A DNA stretch of 54,040 bases. It comes from Shimia litoralis (GTDB taxonomy: Bacteria > Pseudomonadota > Alphaproteobacteria > Rhodobacterales > Rhodobacteraceae). The translations under genes were made by a program, and so were the position numbers. The stretch covers positions 1 to 54,040 of the forward strand of contig NZ_SULI01000020.1 of NCBI RefSeq assembly GCF_005518135.1, given 5' to 3'. Shown piece by piece: positions 1 to 9,227 of the stretch; position 1 is the stretch's first letter, and every line of letters starts with the position of its first letter. The notes beneath the pieces were generated by a model. It was given only the letters and a program-made list of their open reading frames with translations. It ran no database searches and had not been told where the DNA came from.

Positions 1-62
1 ACATAAACCAGATGCATCTTAGCCAAGCCGCAAACCTGTCCTAAAAAGCAGGACCACTTCAT
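1..62 (-). CDS. possible start of a gene leaving the window (partial)
   Basis: An ATG at 62-60 overlaps the TGA of the preceding minus-strand ORF in an ATGA arrangement, and its frame stays open for 20 codons to the window edge. Four-base overlaps like this are typical of translationally coupled neighbours. The visible residues (starting MKWSC) match no family I know. The length is too short to exclude chance, so this is only a candidate. Confidence 0.2.
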   Translation of the reverse strand, partial: MKWSCFLGQVCGLAKMHLVY

Positions 63-355
63 TCATCCCGCACAGTGGCAACCTCTGCTCGGGTCTCGAC
101 AATCTCGTGCGACAGCTTTTTCGCATGCCGCCCCAATTTCCGGTTCGCAGCAAACAGCTCGGCCTGCTTCAGCTCTAACAGCCGTTCAGCCGCCAATCGC
201 GCCCTACGTTCCTCGGCCAATTTATGCGCAAGCGTCATGTCATCTCTTTCTCGCCATCGTCTTGACGCCAAAGGATCAACCCAACCAGTGAACATCTGCT
301 TAAACTGCTTGGGAAAATAGAAAACATTGCCAAGCCACACCCTGCGATGCACCAT
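59..355 (-). CDS. small coiled-coil protein, or N-terminal remnant of a PAS/histidine-kinase-like protein
   Basis: The C-terminal 60 residues form a charged, heptad-like helix (LAEERRARLAAERLLELKQ, then FAANRKL). From memory this resembles the N-terminal coiled coil of large PAS-domain hybrid histidine kinases in Rhodobacteraceae. Here the frame stops after 98 residues, and no PAS or kinase domain follows in the 58 bases left. An alternative ATG at 238 has a purine-rich stretch (AAAGAGAT) just upstream and would give a 59-residue helical protein; the ATG at 355 has no visible ribosome binding site. The gene is divergent from the macroglobulin gene. It could be a genuine small protein, a truncated kinase remnant or the first cistron of a coupled pair. 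Function is not assigned. Confidence 0.4.
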   Translation of the reverse strand: MVHRRVWLGNVFYFPKQFKQMFTGWVDPLASRRWRERDDMTLAHKLAEERRARLAAERLLELKQAELFAANRKLGRHAKKLSHEIVETRAEVATVRDE

Positions 356-381
356 GTCGACATTGTTTGCAGGAGAGTCTT

Positions 382-3300
382 ATGCGTTGGATATTCATGA
401 TTTTGGCCGGATTGTTCGTCGCGCAGTCAGGGATTGCACAACAAGAGTTTATTCCGGAGCGGCGCGCCGTTGTCAGCCGAGACGTTGATTTCTATGGCTC
501 GGATTTACAAAATCTGTTCGATACATCCTATAGTGCCTGTCAAAAGGCCTGTCTGGCGGACACAAAATGCAAAGCATTTACCTTTAATTCGCGCTCTAAC
601 TCGTGTTTCCCCAAAAGCGATATTTCAGATCGCCAGCCCTACGATGGGGCGGTCTCTGCAGAAATTTTTGTGACCTCTTCAAAAACACGCGACCTTGCTA
701 CGACACGCGCCAACGATCTGGATTTCCTGCGCTCCTATGAATTGGACAATGCGCGCGCTCAAGCTGAAAAAATCGGGCGTGTGCATTCGGCCGGGCCATG
801 GACCGTGCAAGCGATGATCGACGCGGCAAACAACAGTCGCTCCAAAGAAGACACTCTGAATGCCATGCGCTGGACTGGTGGTGCCGTCGCCAAAGCAGAC
901 CAAAGCGATCTTTGGGTCGAATACGGCCGGCTCAGCCAGAGTCTTTTGCAGGATAACACCTCTGACAAGCGTCTCTATCGCGAACGTGCATTGCTGGCAT
1001 CAGTGAATGGGTATTTGAGGGCTCCGAATGCAGGCGCGCAGGTGTCCGCGTTGATGCTGATGTCCGACATGCTTCAGATCAACGATCGCGGCCGCGCTTC
1101 GTTAAACGCCCTGCGACTGGCCGAATCTATTCAACCCCGCAGCGATGTGATTGCTGCGCTAGATCGCGCGATTGCCAAATACGGGTTTCGTATCTCTGAA
1201 CACCGCGTAGACAGCGATTCCGCAACACCGCGCATTTGCGCCGAATTCAACGAACCCTTGGTCAAAGCAGGTGTGGATTACGCCACATTTCTAAAACTGC
1301 CAGATCAGCGGTTTGCTGTGGTCGCCCAAGACCGCGAAATCTGCATTGAGGGGGTGGAACACGGCGGACGCTACAGCGTCACGTTTCGTAAGGGGCTGCC
1401 AGCCGCCAGTGGCGAAACTCTGATAAAAGACACTGAACTGACGCTGTATGTGCGGGATCGTAGCCCCGCAATCAGCTTCCCCGGCCGCGCCTATGTCCTG
1501 CCAAAAACGGCAGATGCGGGTTTGCCCATCCAAACTGTGAATCTGGATCAGGTCGATATGCGGCTACAACGTGTCAGCGACCGAAACCTATTGCGTGCCA
1601 TTCAAGACAGTTATTTCGGACAACCTCTGTCCCACTGGCAGCTCGAAACATTTAGCGCCGAAATCGCAGAAACCATTTGGACCGGACAAGGGGATGTTCA
1701 AAACACGCTGAACGCCGACATGACCACAAGACTACCTCTGGGAGACATTATCGCGGATTTACCCACAGGCGTGTATGCACTGACAGCTGATTTACCTGGT
1801 GCTGATAAATACGATGAAACCAGTGCCACCCAATGGTTTGTTTTGTCCGATCTGGGCGTTACCACACTGTCTGGCACAGACGGGCTTCATGTGTTTGTGC
1901 GGGGCTTGGCAGATGCCTCGGCGCAAGAAGGGACCAAAGTCACTTTGATCTCGCGCGCCAACCGCGTGCTTGGGCATGCCACAACCGATGTTCAAGGCTA
2001 CGCACGCTTTGACGCCGGCCTGACCCGCGGCACCAACGCCAGTGCCCCCGCGTTGATCACATTAGAACAAGATCAAGATTTCACCTTCCTATCCTTGACT
2101 GATCCGGCGTTTGATCTTTCGGATCGGGGTGTCGAGGGGCGCCCCCCCGCTCCGCCAATTGATGTGTTTCTAACCACCGATCGCGGCGCATATCGCGCGG
2201 GCGAGACCGTGAATGTCACTGCTCTGACACGCGGAGAGGTCGCCCAAGCCCTTGGCGGCCTTCCGGTAACAGCAATTTTGACCCGTCCGGATGGCGTTGA
2301 ATACAGCCGTCATTCCTCCACGCAAGACGTGGACGGCGGGCATGTGTTTTCTTTGCCGTTGGGTGTTTCGGTGCCCCGAGGCGCATGGACACTTTCGCTC
2401 AAGTCAGATTTGGACGCCGCCGCGCTTGCCACCGCCAAGTTCCTTGTCGAGGACTTTTTGCCCGAACGCATCGACTTTGACATGTCGGTTCCTGATGGTC
2501 CGTTAGATGCCGAAAACGAACCCGAAATGTCCGTGACCGCGCGGTATTTATTCGGTGCACCCGGCGCTGGGCTGACTGTCGAAGGTCAGCTCACACTCCG
2601 TGCGCGCTCTGAAATAGACGGTTTTTCAGGATACCGCTTCGGGCGGTATGATGAGACCTTTAGCGCGCAAACTGAATATTTTGGCGGCGACCAAACTGAT
2701 GCGGATGGTTCCACACAAATTAGCCTCATCATTCCTGCTGTCGACAACTCGGGAAGACCGCTGCAAGCTGACATCACAGCCCGAGTCCTAGAAGGGTCGG
2801 GACGGCCCGTTGAGCGACACATGTCTCATCCGGTTTTACCCACGGGACCCCTGATTGGCATCAAGCCATTGTTCCAAGACATCGTGACCGAGGGGTCAGA
2901 CGTCGCGTTTGAAATCATCGGCCTTGGCAAAGATCTCTCGCCTCATCCCATGGACGTGCGCTGGACATTGAATCGGGTGAACACAAGTTATCAGTGGTAT
3001 AATCTCTATGGAAATTGGGAATGGGAGCCCACCACAACACGCACGAGCATCACCACTGGCCTTGCCAAACTTGGGCGTGATCCAATCACAGTCGGCGGCC
3101 CCGTCGATTGGGGGCGCTATGAACTGGTGGTCGAACGCATAGACGGAGACTATGTCGCGTCCTCTACCGAGTTTTATGCGGGTTGGTACGCTCCGGCGGA
3201 CGCCACCGACACCCCTGACACGCTTGAGCTGTCTTTGGACAAGCCGGATTATCGCAGTGGTGACACCGCACAGCTGCGGCTTGTGCCTCGTTTTTCTGGC

Positions 3301-5814
3301 ACCGCTTTGGTGTCTGTGATGTCCAATCGGTTGATTTCAATGCAGGCCGTATCCGTTCAGGAAGGCGAGAACCTGATTGACTTGGATGTGACAGATGAAT
3401 GGGGCGCCGGAGCCTATGTCACCGCATCCATAATCAGACCCGCCGACACACCATCGGGGCACAACCCCGCAAGGGCTTTGGGGTTGAGCTATGCCACAGT
3501 TGATCCGGGATCAAAGCAGCTTGCCGTGCGCATCGATGCGCCAGACAAGATCGCGCCAAACGGGGTGTTGGATGTAAACATTGCAGTGGATGGCATCAGC
3601 GCTGGGGAAACGGCCCATGTCACATTGGCAGCGGTTGATGTGGGTATTCTCAACCTCACAGGCTTTTCAAGCCCGGACCCGTCCAATCACTATTTCGGTC
3701 AGCGCCGCCTTGGGATGGAAATCCGCGATATTTATGGGCGTTTGATTGATGGCACGAACGGAAACATGGGACGATTGCGATCCGGCGGCGACGCGGGCAA
3801 CTCGGCACGTTTTCAATCTCCTCCCCCGACCGAAGACCTTGTGGCCTATTTCGAGGGTCCAATTACAGTCGGCCCCAATGGGACGGCGCAGGTTCAGTTT
3901 GATTTGCCGGATTTCAATGGCACCGTGCGTCTTATGGCCGTCGCATGGAGCCCAACAGCCGTTGGACAAGCGGAACAAGAGGTCGTGGTGCGCAATCCGG
4001 TGGTTGTCACAGCAAGCGTCCCCAGATTTCTGGCGCCAGGTGATACAAGTCGGCTCTTGCTCGAGATCGTTCACGCTGAAGGACCGTCTGGGCGCATGGG
4101 GCTGGATGTCACCGCCACCGGTCTGACATTGGATTTGGCATCAGTGCCGTCAGGCATCACTTTGGGCGACAAAGATACGGCGCGCTTGAGCCTGCCGATT
4201 TCTGCCGCAGACGTGGGTGACCACAGTTTGCGCATCGCGCTGACCACGCCTGACGGAAAATTGTTGGTGAAAACGTTAAATTTGCCCGTCCGCAGCAACG
4301 ATCCCGAAACAAGCACAACCCAACGCATCACCTTGGCGGCGGGTGACACATTCACGCTTGATCAAAACCTATTTGCAGACCTCAGGTCAGGCACTGGATC
4401 TGCTGTCATTTCATCTGGTGCACTGGCCCAGTTCGACGCACCCGGATTGCTTCAGGCATTGGATCGCTACCCGTATGGCTGCACAGAACAGATCACCTCT
4501 GGTGCGATGCCCCTGCTCTACTTCGATACCATCACGTCCTCGCTTGGTTTGGGCGATCGAGATCAAGTGAAGACGCGCATAGATCAGGCCATTTCAGGTG
4601 TGTTAGCACGCCAAGCCAGCAATGGTGCATTTGGTTTGTGGCGCGCAGAGTCCGGTGACTTTTGGTTGGATGCCTATGTCAGTGATTTCTTATCGAGGGC
4701 CCGCGCCAAAGGATATTTTGTGCCTGATCTCGCATTCCGCATATCTATGGATAACCTGCGCAACCGCGTGAACTATGCACCTGATTTTGACAATGGCGGC
4801 GAAGACATCGCCTATGCCCTCATGATCTTGGCCCGCGAAGGCGCAGCAGCCATGGGCGATTTGCGGTATTATGCCGATGTCAAAGCGGATCATTTCGCTA
4901 CGCCTTTGGCTGCGGCTCAGTTGGGGGCAGCACTGGCATTTTATGGCGACCAAACCCGCTCCGATAGGCTGTTCAGAAGGGCTGCGTCCTTGCTCGAACA
5001 ACGCCATCAGGGCACCACAGACACGCTTTGGCGCGTGGATTATGGGACAGACCTGCGCGATACCGCAGCAGTATTGACGCTCGCCGTCGAGGCAGGCACC
5101 CAAAGCATTGATCGCACCACGCTGGCAGCACGGTTGGGCCGCGGACAGCACGCCTTATCCACACAGGAATCCGCTTGGTCTCTGATGGCGGCACATGCCT
5201 TAATCGATGATACACAAGACGCAACAATCACCATCGATGGTATCGCCGTCGACGGCCCTCTTGTGCGCGCCTTGGCAGATGACGTTAACGTAAACCCTGT
5301 GTTGATCCAAAACACGAGCGCGACTTCAACCGAGCTGACGCTTATGTCGGTTGGTGTTCCTGACTATCCACTGGAACGCGGCGGATACGGGTACGAGATC
5401 ACGCGCACATACTACACGATGCAAGGAACCCCAATTTCGCCCGATGCGTTACACGTCGGTGATCGCATGGTTGCGGTGCTCCAAATTGACCCGTTTCAAA
5501 AAGGTGGCGCCAGATTGATGGTGAACGACCCCCTTCCTGCGGGTCTCGAGATCGACAATCCGAACCTGCTTAGCTCTGGCGATATCCGCGAATTCGACTG
5601 GCTGGAACTGACAGAAGCAACGCACTCTGAATTCCGGTCGGATCGGTTCCTTTCCGCAGTCGACTGGCATTCGGACAAACCATTCCAATTGGCATATGTC
5701 GTGCGGGCCGTATCCCCAGGCAGCTTTCATCACCCTGCCGCATCCGTTGAAGATATGTATCGACCACAATACCGCGCCAATACGGCTGGTGCGCGCATTC
5801 TCGTGCAGGACTGA
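382..5814 (+). CDS. alpha-2-macroglobulin family protein with N-terminal PAN/Apple domain
   Basis: Bacterial alpha-2-macroglobulins are periplasmic protease traps: cleavage in a bait region triggers covalent capture of the protease by an internal thioester. The protein has about 1,810 residues, usual for the family. I chose ATG 382 because AGGAG sits 7 bases upstream; an in-frame TTG at 367 lacks this. Residues 1-20 are a Sec signal peptide without a lipobox cysteine, so the protein is probably soluble rather than lipid-anchored like E. coli YfhM. Residues about 30-97 carry a cysteine-bearing PAN/Apple-like module. Repeated MG-type beta domains follow (for example YRAGETVNV). The thioester motif GCTEQ has its cysteine near residue 1367. 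The stop overlaps the pbpC start (TGATG), the common bacterial pairing of a trap with a murein repair synthase. Confidence 0.93.
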   Translation: MRWIFMILAGLFVAQSGIAQQEFIPERRAVVSRDVDFYGSDLQNLFDTSYSACQKACLADTKCKAFTFNSRSNSCFPKSDISDRQPYDGAVSAEIFVTSSKTRDLATTRANDLDFLRSYELDNARAQAEKIGRVHSAGPWTVQAMIDAANNSRSKEDTLNAMRWTGGAVAKADQSDLWVEYGRLSQSLLQDNTSDKRLYRERALLASVNGYLRAPNAGAQVSALMLMSDMLQINDRGRASLNALRLAESIQPRSDVIAALDRAIAKYGFRISEHRVDSDSATPRICAEFNEPLVKAGVDYATFLKLPDQRFAVVAQDREICIEGVEHGGRYSVTFRKGLPAASGETLIKDTELTLYVRDRSPAISFPGRAYVLPKTADAGLPIQTVNLDQVDMRLQRVSDRNLLRAIQDSYFGQPLSHWQLETFSAEIAETIWTGQGDVQNTLNADMTTRLPLGDIIADLPTGVYALTADLPGADKYDETSATQWFVLSDLGVTTLSGTDGLHVFVRGLADASAQEGTKVTLISRANRVLGHATTDVQGYARFDAGLTRGTNASAPALITLEQDQDFTFLSLTDPAFDLSDRGVEGRPPAPPIDVFLTTDRGAYRAGETVNVTALTRGEVAQALGGLPVTAILTRPDGVEYSRHSSTQDVDGGHVFSLPLGVSVPRGAWTLSLKSDLDAAALATAKFLVEDFLPERIDFDMSVPDGPLDAENEPEMSVTARYLFGAPGAGLTVEGQLTLRARSEIDGFSGYRFGRYDETFSAQTEYFGGDQTDADGSTQISLIIPAVDNSGRPLQADITARVLEGSGRPVERHMSHPVLPTGPLIGIKPLFQDIVTEGSDVAFEIIGLGKDLSPHPMDVRWTLNRVNTSYQWYNLYGNWEWEPTTTRTSITTGLAKLGRDPITVGGPVDWGRYELVVERIDGDYVASSTEFYAGWYAPADATDTPDTLELSLDKPDYRSGDTAQLRLVPRFSGTALVSVMSNRLISMQAVSVQEGENLIDLDVTDEWGAGAYVTASIIRPADTPSGHNPARALGLSYATVDPGSKQLAVRIDAPDKIAPNGVLDVNIAVDGISAGETAHVTLAAVDVGILNLTGFSSPDPSNHYFGQRRLGMEIRDIYGRLIDGTNGNMGRLRSGGDAGNSARFQSPPPTEDLVAYFEGPITVGPNGTAQVQFDLPDFNGTVRLMAVAWSPTAVGQAEQEVVVRNPVVVTASVPRFLAPGDTSRLLLEIVHAEGPSGRMGLDVTATGLTLDLASVPSGITLGDKDTARLSLPISAADVGDHSLRIALTTPDGKLLVKTLNLPVRSNDPETSTTQRITLAAGDTFTLDQNLFADLRSGTGSAVISSGALAQFDAPGLLQALDRYPYGCTEQITSGAMPLLYFDTITSSLGLGDRDQVKTRIDQAISGVLARQASNGAFGLWRAESGDFWLDAYVSDFLSRARAKGYFVPDLAFRISMDNLRNRVNYAPDFDNGGEDIAYALMILAREGAAAMGDLRYYADVKADHFATPLAAAQLGAALAFYGDQTRSDRLFRRAASLLEQRHQGTTDTLWRVDYGTDLRDTAAVLTLAVEAGTQSIDRTTLAARLGRGQHALSTQESAWSLMAAHALIDDTQDATITIDGIAVDGPLVRALADDVNVNPVLIQNTSATSTELTLMSVGVPDYPLERGGYGYEITRTYYTMQGTPISPDALHVGDRMVAVLQIDPFQKGGARLMVNDPLPAGLEIDNPNLLSSGDIREFDWLELTEATHSEFRSDRFLSAVDWHSDKPFQLAYVVRAVSPGSFHHPAASVEDMYRPQYRANTAGARILVQD

Positions 5815-7856
5815 TGCGCAGGCACATTCTTTTCGGACTGGTTGCTGTTTTTTGGGCGGCGGCATTCGCACGTGATTCTTTTGAGACATGGGTGAACACC
5901 ACCGATCTCCCACCACTTCTGAACGCAACCTCGACAGAGGTTCGCGATCGAAATGGGGCGCTATTGCGCGTGTACACCGTCGACAATGGCTTGTGGCGCT
6001 TGGGGGCAGCACCTCAGAACGTAGACCCAAAATATCTGGAAATGTTAGTCGCCTTTGAAGACAAACGCTTCTTTGCGCATTCAGGTGTGGACCCTCTGGC
6101 AATGCTCAGGGCGACCGGGCAGGCCCTCGCCTATGGCAAGGTGGTCTCTGGTGGCTCGACGTTGACCATGCAAGTCGCGCGTCTTCTCGAAGACAGCGGC
6201 ACCGGGCGGTGGCGTGGTAAGCTCCGTCAAATTCGTGTGGCTCTGGCTCTGGAAAAACGTCTCGACAAAGATCAAATTCTCACGCTTTACCTGACTCATG
6301 CGCCTTATGGTGGGAACCTTGAAGGCATCCGAGCAGCTACACTGTCTTGGTATGGGAAAGAACCCACACGCCTCACACCCGCGCAATCTGCTTTTCTGAT
6401 TGCCTTGCCCCAAAGCCCCGAAACACGTCGCCCTGATCGGAACTTTCTGTCTGCACGAGATGCGCGAAATCAGGTTTTGGACCGCCTGACACAGGCCGGC
6501 ACGCTGCTCGATGACACCGCGAATGCCGCAAAATCAGAGCCTGTTCCGCACCAAAGGCATCCTTTTCCCGCGTTTGCGCCGCACCTGTCTGACCGCGCAA
6601 CGACCCGAAACAGAGACGCGCGACGGCATGATTTGACAATCGACATGCCTCTGCAAAAATCTCTGGAACGGCTGGCGGCCAAGGCCCTACGCGGCAAGGA
6701 AGAACGGCTTTCGATCGCAATACTGGTTGCCGACCATAACTCTGGTGAAATTCTTGCGTCTGTCGGGTCCGCAGGGTTTTCCGCAGATGGGCATCGCAAC
6801 GGGTTTGTCGACATGACCCAAGCCATTCGATCCCCCGGATCCACGCTAAAGCCCTTGATATATGCGATGGGGTTTGACCAAGGATTAGTGCATCCGCAAA
6901 CGTTGATTGATGACAAGCCCGTCAAATTTGGGACCTATGCACCGCAAAATTTTGACGGGCAGTTTCGTGGGCAGTTACGAGTCGCCGACGCTTTGCGGCT
7001 CTCTTTGAATATACCCGTGGTGCTTTTGACAGACCAAATCGGGCCTGCGCGCTTAATGTCGGCCATGAAAAAGGCCGGTGCCGATCCTGTGCTGCCATCT
7101 GGAAAAGCAGGCCTAGCCATTGCCTTGGGAGGCATAGGCCTGAGCCTTCAAGACCTCACAACGCTGTATGCGATGCAAGCACGGGGTGGTAAGGCCGTCA
7201 AGCTTCGGTGGCGCAAGGAAGATCCCTTGACCGAGGGCGAACGCATCTTAAGTCGCGCAGCTGCGTGGCAAGTGGGCCATATTATGTCCGAAATGGCACC
7301 ACCAGCGGGGGCATCAAACATGCGCTTGGCGTTCAAAACAGGCACCAGCTATGGGCATCGCGATGCTTGGGCCGTGGGATACGACGGGTCTCATGTTGCT
7401 GCGGTTTGGATCGGGCGCCCTGACGGCACCCCGGTGCCCGGTGCGTTTGGCGGCGATCTGGCGGCACCGGTGTTGTTCGATGTGTTTCAGCGGCTAAAGC
7501 CCAAACTGGCGCCATTTGGGCCACCACCACCAGAAACCCTCATCCTGAGCACGGCACAATTGCCGTTGCCGCTTCAAAGGTTTCGAGGCCGCAATGCTGT
7601 GTTTCAAGCACCGCCCAATTCCCTAGAATTGTCGTTTCCACCAAATGGTGCGCGACTAGAGGGCGTAGAGACGGGCCTTGCGGTCAAAGTCAGACACGGC
7701 AAGTTCCCCCTGACAATTTTGGCCAACGGACACCCGTTAGCCACCGATGTTCGTCAAAGAACGATCAATCTGCCATTTACCGACAAAGGCGCATCAGTTC
7801 TGACGGTTATTGATGCGGCTGGTCGGTCCGACCGTGTCGAAATTTGGATCGACTAG
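5814..7856 (+). CDS. pbpC: penicillin-binding protein 1C (bifunctional murein synthase)
   Basis: Class A penicillin-binding protein that polymerises lipid II and cross-links peptidoglycan on the periplasmic face of the inner membrane. An N-terminal hydrophobic anchor (residues about 3-18) precedes a GT51 glycosyltransferase domain with the catalytic FEDKRFF motif (Glu82) and GGSTLTMQ. The transpeptidase domain has SPGSTLK (Ser343 nucleophile, Lys346), a SLN motif and KTGTS (Lys508). The C-terminal 90 residues match the beta-rich PbpC C-terminal domain. At 680 residues it is slightly shorter than E. coli PbpC. ATG 5814 shares one base with the macroglobulin stop, so translation is probably coupled. 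A palindromic terminator follows. Confidence 0.95.
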   Translation: MRRHILFGLVAVFWAAAFARDSFETWVNTTDLPPLLNATSTEVRDRNGALLRVYTVDNGLWRLGAAPQNVDPKYLEMLVAFEDKRFFAHSGVDPLAMLRATGQALAYGKVVSGGSTLTMQVARLLEDSGTGRWRGKLRQIRVALALEKRLDKDQILTLYLTHAPYGGNLEGIRAATLSWYGKEPTRLTPAQSAFLIALPQSPETRRPDRNFLSARDARNQVLDRLTQAGTLLDDTANAAKSEPVPHQRHPFPAFAPHLSDRATTRNRDARRHDLTIDMPLQKSLERLAAKALRGKEERLSIAILVADHNSGEILASVGSAGFSADGHRNGFVDMTQAIRSPGSTLKPLIYAMGFDQGLVHPQTLIDDKPVKFGTYAPQNFDGQFRGQLRVADALRLSLNIPVVLLTDQIGPARLMSAMKKAGADPVLPSGKAGLAIALGGIGLSLQDLTTLYAMQARGGKAVKLRWRKEDPLTEGERILSRAAAWQVGHIMSEMAPPAGASNMRLAFKTGTSYGHRDAWAVGYDGSHVAAVWIGRPDGTPVPGAFGGDLAAPVLFDVFQRLKPKLAPFGPPPPETLILSTAQLPLPLQRFRGRNAVFQAPPNSLELSFPPNGARLEGVETGLAVKVRHGKFPLTILANGHPLATDVRQRTINLPFTDKGASVLTVIDAAGRSDRVEIWID

Positions 7857-7892
7857 GCAGACAACTCGTGTTTCATCCCGCCCGATATTGAT

Positions 7893-7918
7893 GCCGGCGC
7901 GCCGCTAAGCGCGCCGGC
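7893..7918. terminator. bidirectional hairpin between convergent pbpC and thiolase genes
   Basis: A perfect 10-bp GC-rich inverted repeat (GCCGGCGCGC, loop CGCTAA, GCGCGCCGGC) lies between two convergent genes. T-tracts on either side are poor, so termination strength is uncertain, but position and symmetry fit a shared terminator. Confidence 0.65.
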
Positions 7919-7927
7919 CTAATCTGT

Positions 7928-9103
7928 TTAGAGGCGTTCAATCGCAATCGCGATTCCCTGTCCGCCACCGATACACATCGTGATCAATGCTTTTGAGCCG
8001 CCAGTGCGTTCCAGTTCATACAGCGCCTTGATGGTGATCAGCGCACCTGTGGCACCCACGGGATGCCCCAATGCAATCGCGCCACCATTCGGGTTCACTT
8101 TGGCTGGGTCAAGCCCAAGACCTTTGTTCACTGCAAGCGCCTGTGCGGCGAATGCCTCGTTGGATTCAATCACGTCAAAGTCAGTGATCGCCAGACCTGT
8201 TTTCGCCATCAAGTTCTCAACCGCTGGCACCGGACCAATCCCCATAACTTCGGGGCGCACACCTGCCAAAGCGTACCCAAGGATACGCGCTTTGGGCTTG
8301 AGGCCAGCTTTTTCAGCAGCATCTGCGCGCGCCAAAACCATCGCGGCAGCGCCATCGTTGATACCCGATGCGTTCCCAGCCGTGACGCGACCGTCTTTCT
8401 TGAACACAGCGCGCAGTTTTGCCAACGATTCTTCGGTGGACGGCGTTGGGTGCTCGTCAGTGTCAAAGGCAACGGTATCACGCCCCTTGCGCACTTCGAC
8501 CGGAACAATCTGATCCTTAAAGTACCCGGCCTCAATTGCAGCCGCCGCGCGTTGTTGGCTGACCAACGCAAACGCATCCATTTGCGCGCGAGTCACTTCG
8601 TGCTCGTCTGCGACGTTTTCGGCTGTGACGCCCATATGTCCTGTACCAAACGGACAATTCAGAGCACCGAGCATCATGTCACGTGTTGTGACGTCGCCCA
8701 TTTTTGTGCCCCAACGCTGACCCTGAATGATATAGGGGGATCGGCTCATGTTTTCCGCACCACCTGCCAACGCAAAGTCGGCATCTCCAAGCATCAAAGC
8801 CTGCGTCGCAGAAACGATCGCCTGCGCGCCGGACCCACAAAGCCGGTTCACATTCATAGCCGGTGCCGAATCTGGGATGCCCGCATTCATCGCCGCAACG
8901 CGTGAGAGATACATGTCGCGTGGCTCGGTGTTGATCACGTGCCCAAACACAACCTGGCCAATCTGAGCGCCTTCTACGCCAGACCGCTTCAGAGCTTCTT
9001 TGGCCGCAGCCGCCCCCAAGTCAATTGGCGCAGTTCCCGCCAAAGAGCCGCCAAATGTGCCGATAGCCGTGCGCGCACCATCTAGAATTACAATATCAGT
9101 CAT
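7928..9103 (-). CDS. acetyl-CoA C-acyltransferase (beta-ketothiolase)
   Basis: Thiolase of 391 residues, full length for the family, catalysing reversible Claisen condensation of acyl-CoAs. The nucleophile is Cys89 in NRLCGSGAQ, followed by the NEAFA motif, the general-base His347 in GGAIALGHPVG, and the second cysteine Cys377 in CIGGGQG. The NRLCGSGAQ and SRSPY context looks more like BktB-type ketothiolases than strict acetoacetyl-CoA thiolases, so chain-length preference is uncertain. GGAGGA lies 3 bases before the ATG. It is divergent from an XRE-cupin regulator with a strong palindrome in the shared region. A threonine-degradation pair follows that regulator and would supply acetyl-CoA; a metabolic link is inference only. 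Confidence 0.93.
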   Translation of the reverse strand: MTDIVILDGARTAIGTFGGSLAGTAPIDLGAAAAKEALKRSGVEGAQIGQVVFGHVINTEPRDMYLSRVAAMNAGIPDSAPAMNVNRLCGSGAQAIVSATQALMLGDADFALAGGAENMSRSPYIIQGQRWGTKMGDVTTRDMMLGALNCPFGTGHMGVTAENVADEHEVTRAQMDAFALVSQQRAAAAIEAGYFKDQIVPVEVRKGRDTVAFDTDEHPTPSTEESLAKLRAVFKKDGRVTAGNASGINDGAAAMVLARADAAEKAGLKPKARILGYALAGVRPEVMGIGPVPAVENLMAKTGLAITDFDVIESNEAFAAQALAVNKGLGLDPAKVNPNGGAIALGHPVGATGALITIKALYELERTGGSKALITMCIGGGQGIAIAIERL

Positions 9104-9180
9104 GAGTCCTCCGAAGAAAAATAAGTCGCATTACCCTACTGTCCCTTCGTAATGTCACAAGACGGCAAATATGCGCATAA

Positions 9181-9208
9181 CGTCACGTGCATTGACATAG
9201 ACGTGACG
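9181..9208. promoter_or_regulatory. inverted repeat, candidate operator of the XRE-cupin regulator
   Basis: CGTCACGT and ACGTGACG form a perfect 8-bp inverted repeat with a 12-bp spacer, ending 19 bases before the regulator start codon. The spacer contains TTGACA (9192-9197), an exact -35 consensus hexamer. Such placement fits autoregulation and perhaps control of the divergent thiolase gene. The binding protein is inferred. Confidence 0.5.
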
Positions 9209-9227
9209 GAACAGCAGGTAAGGGGCC

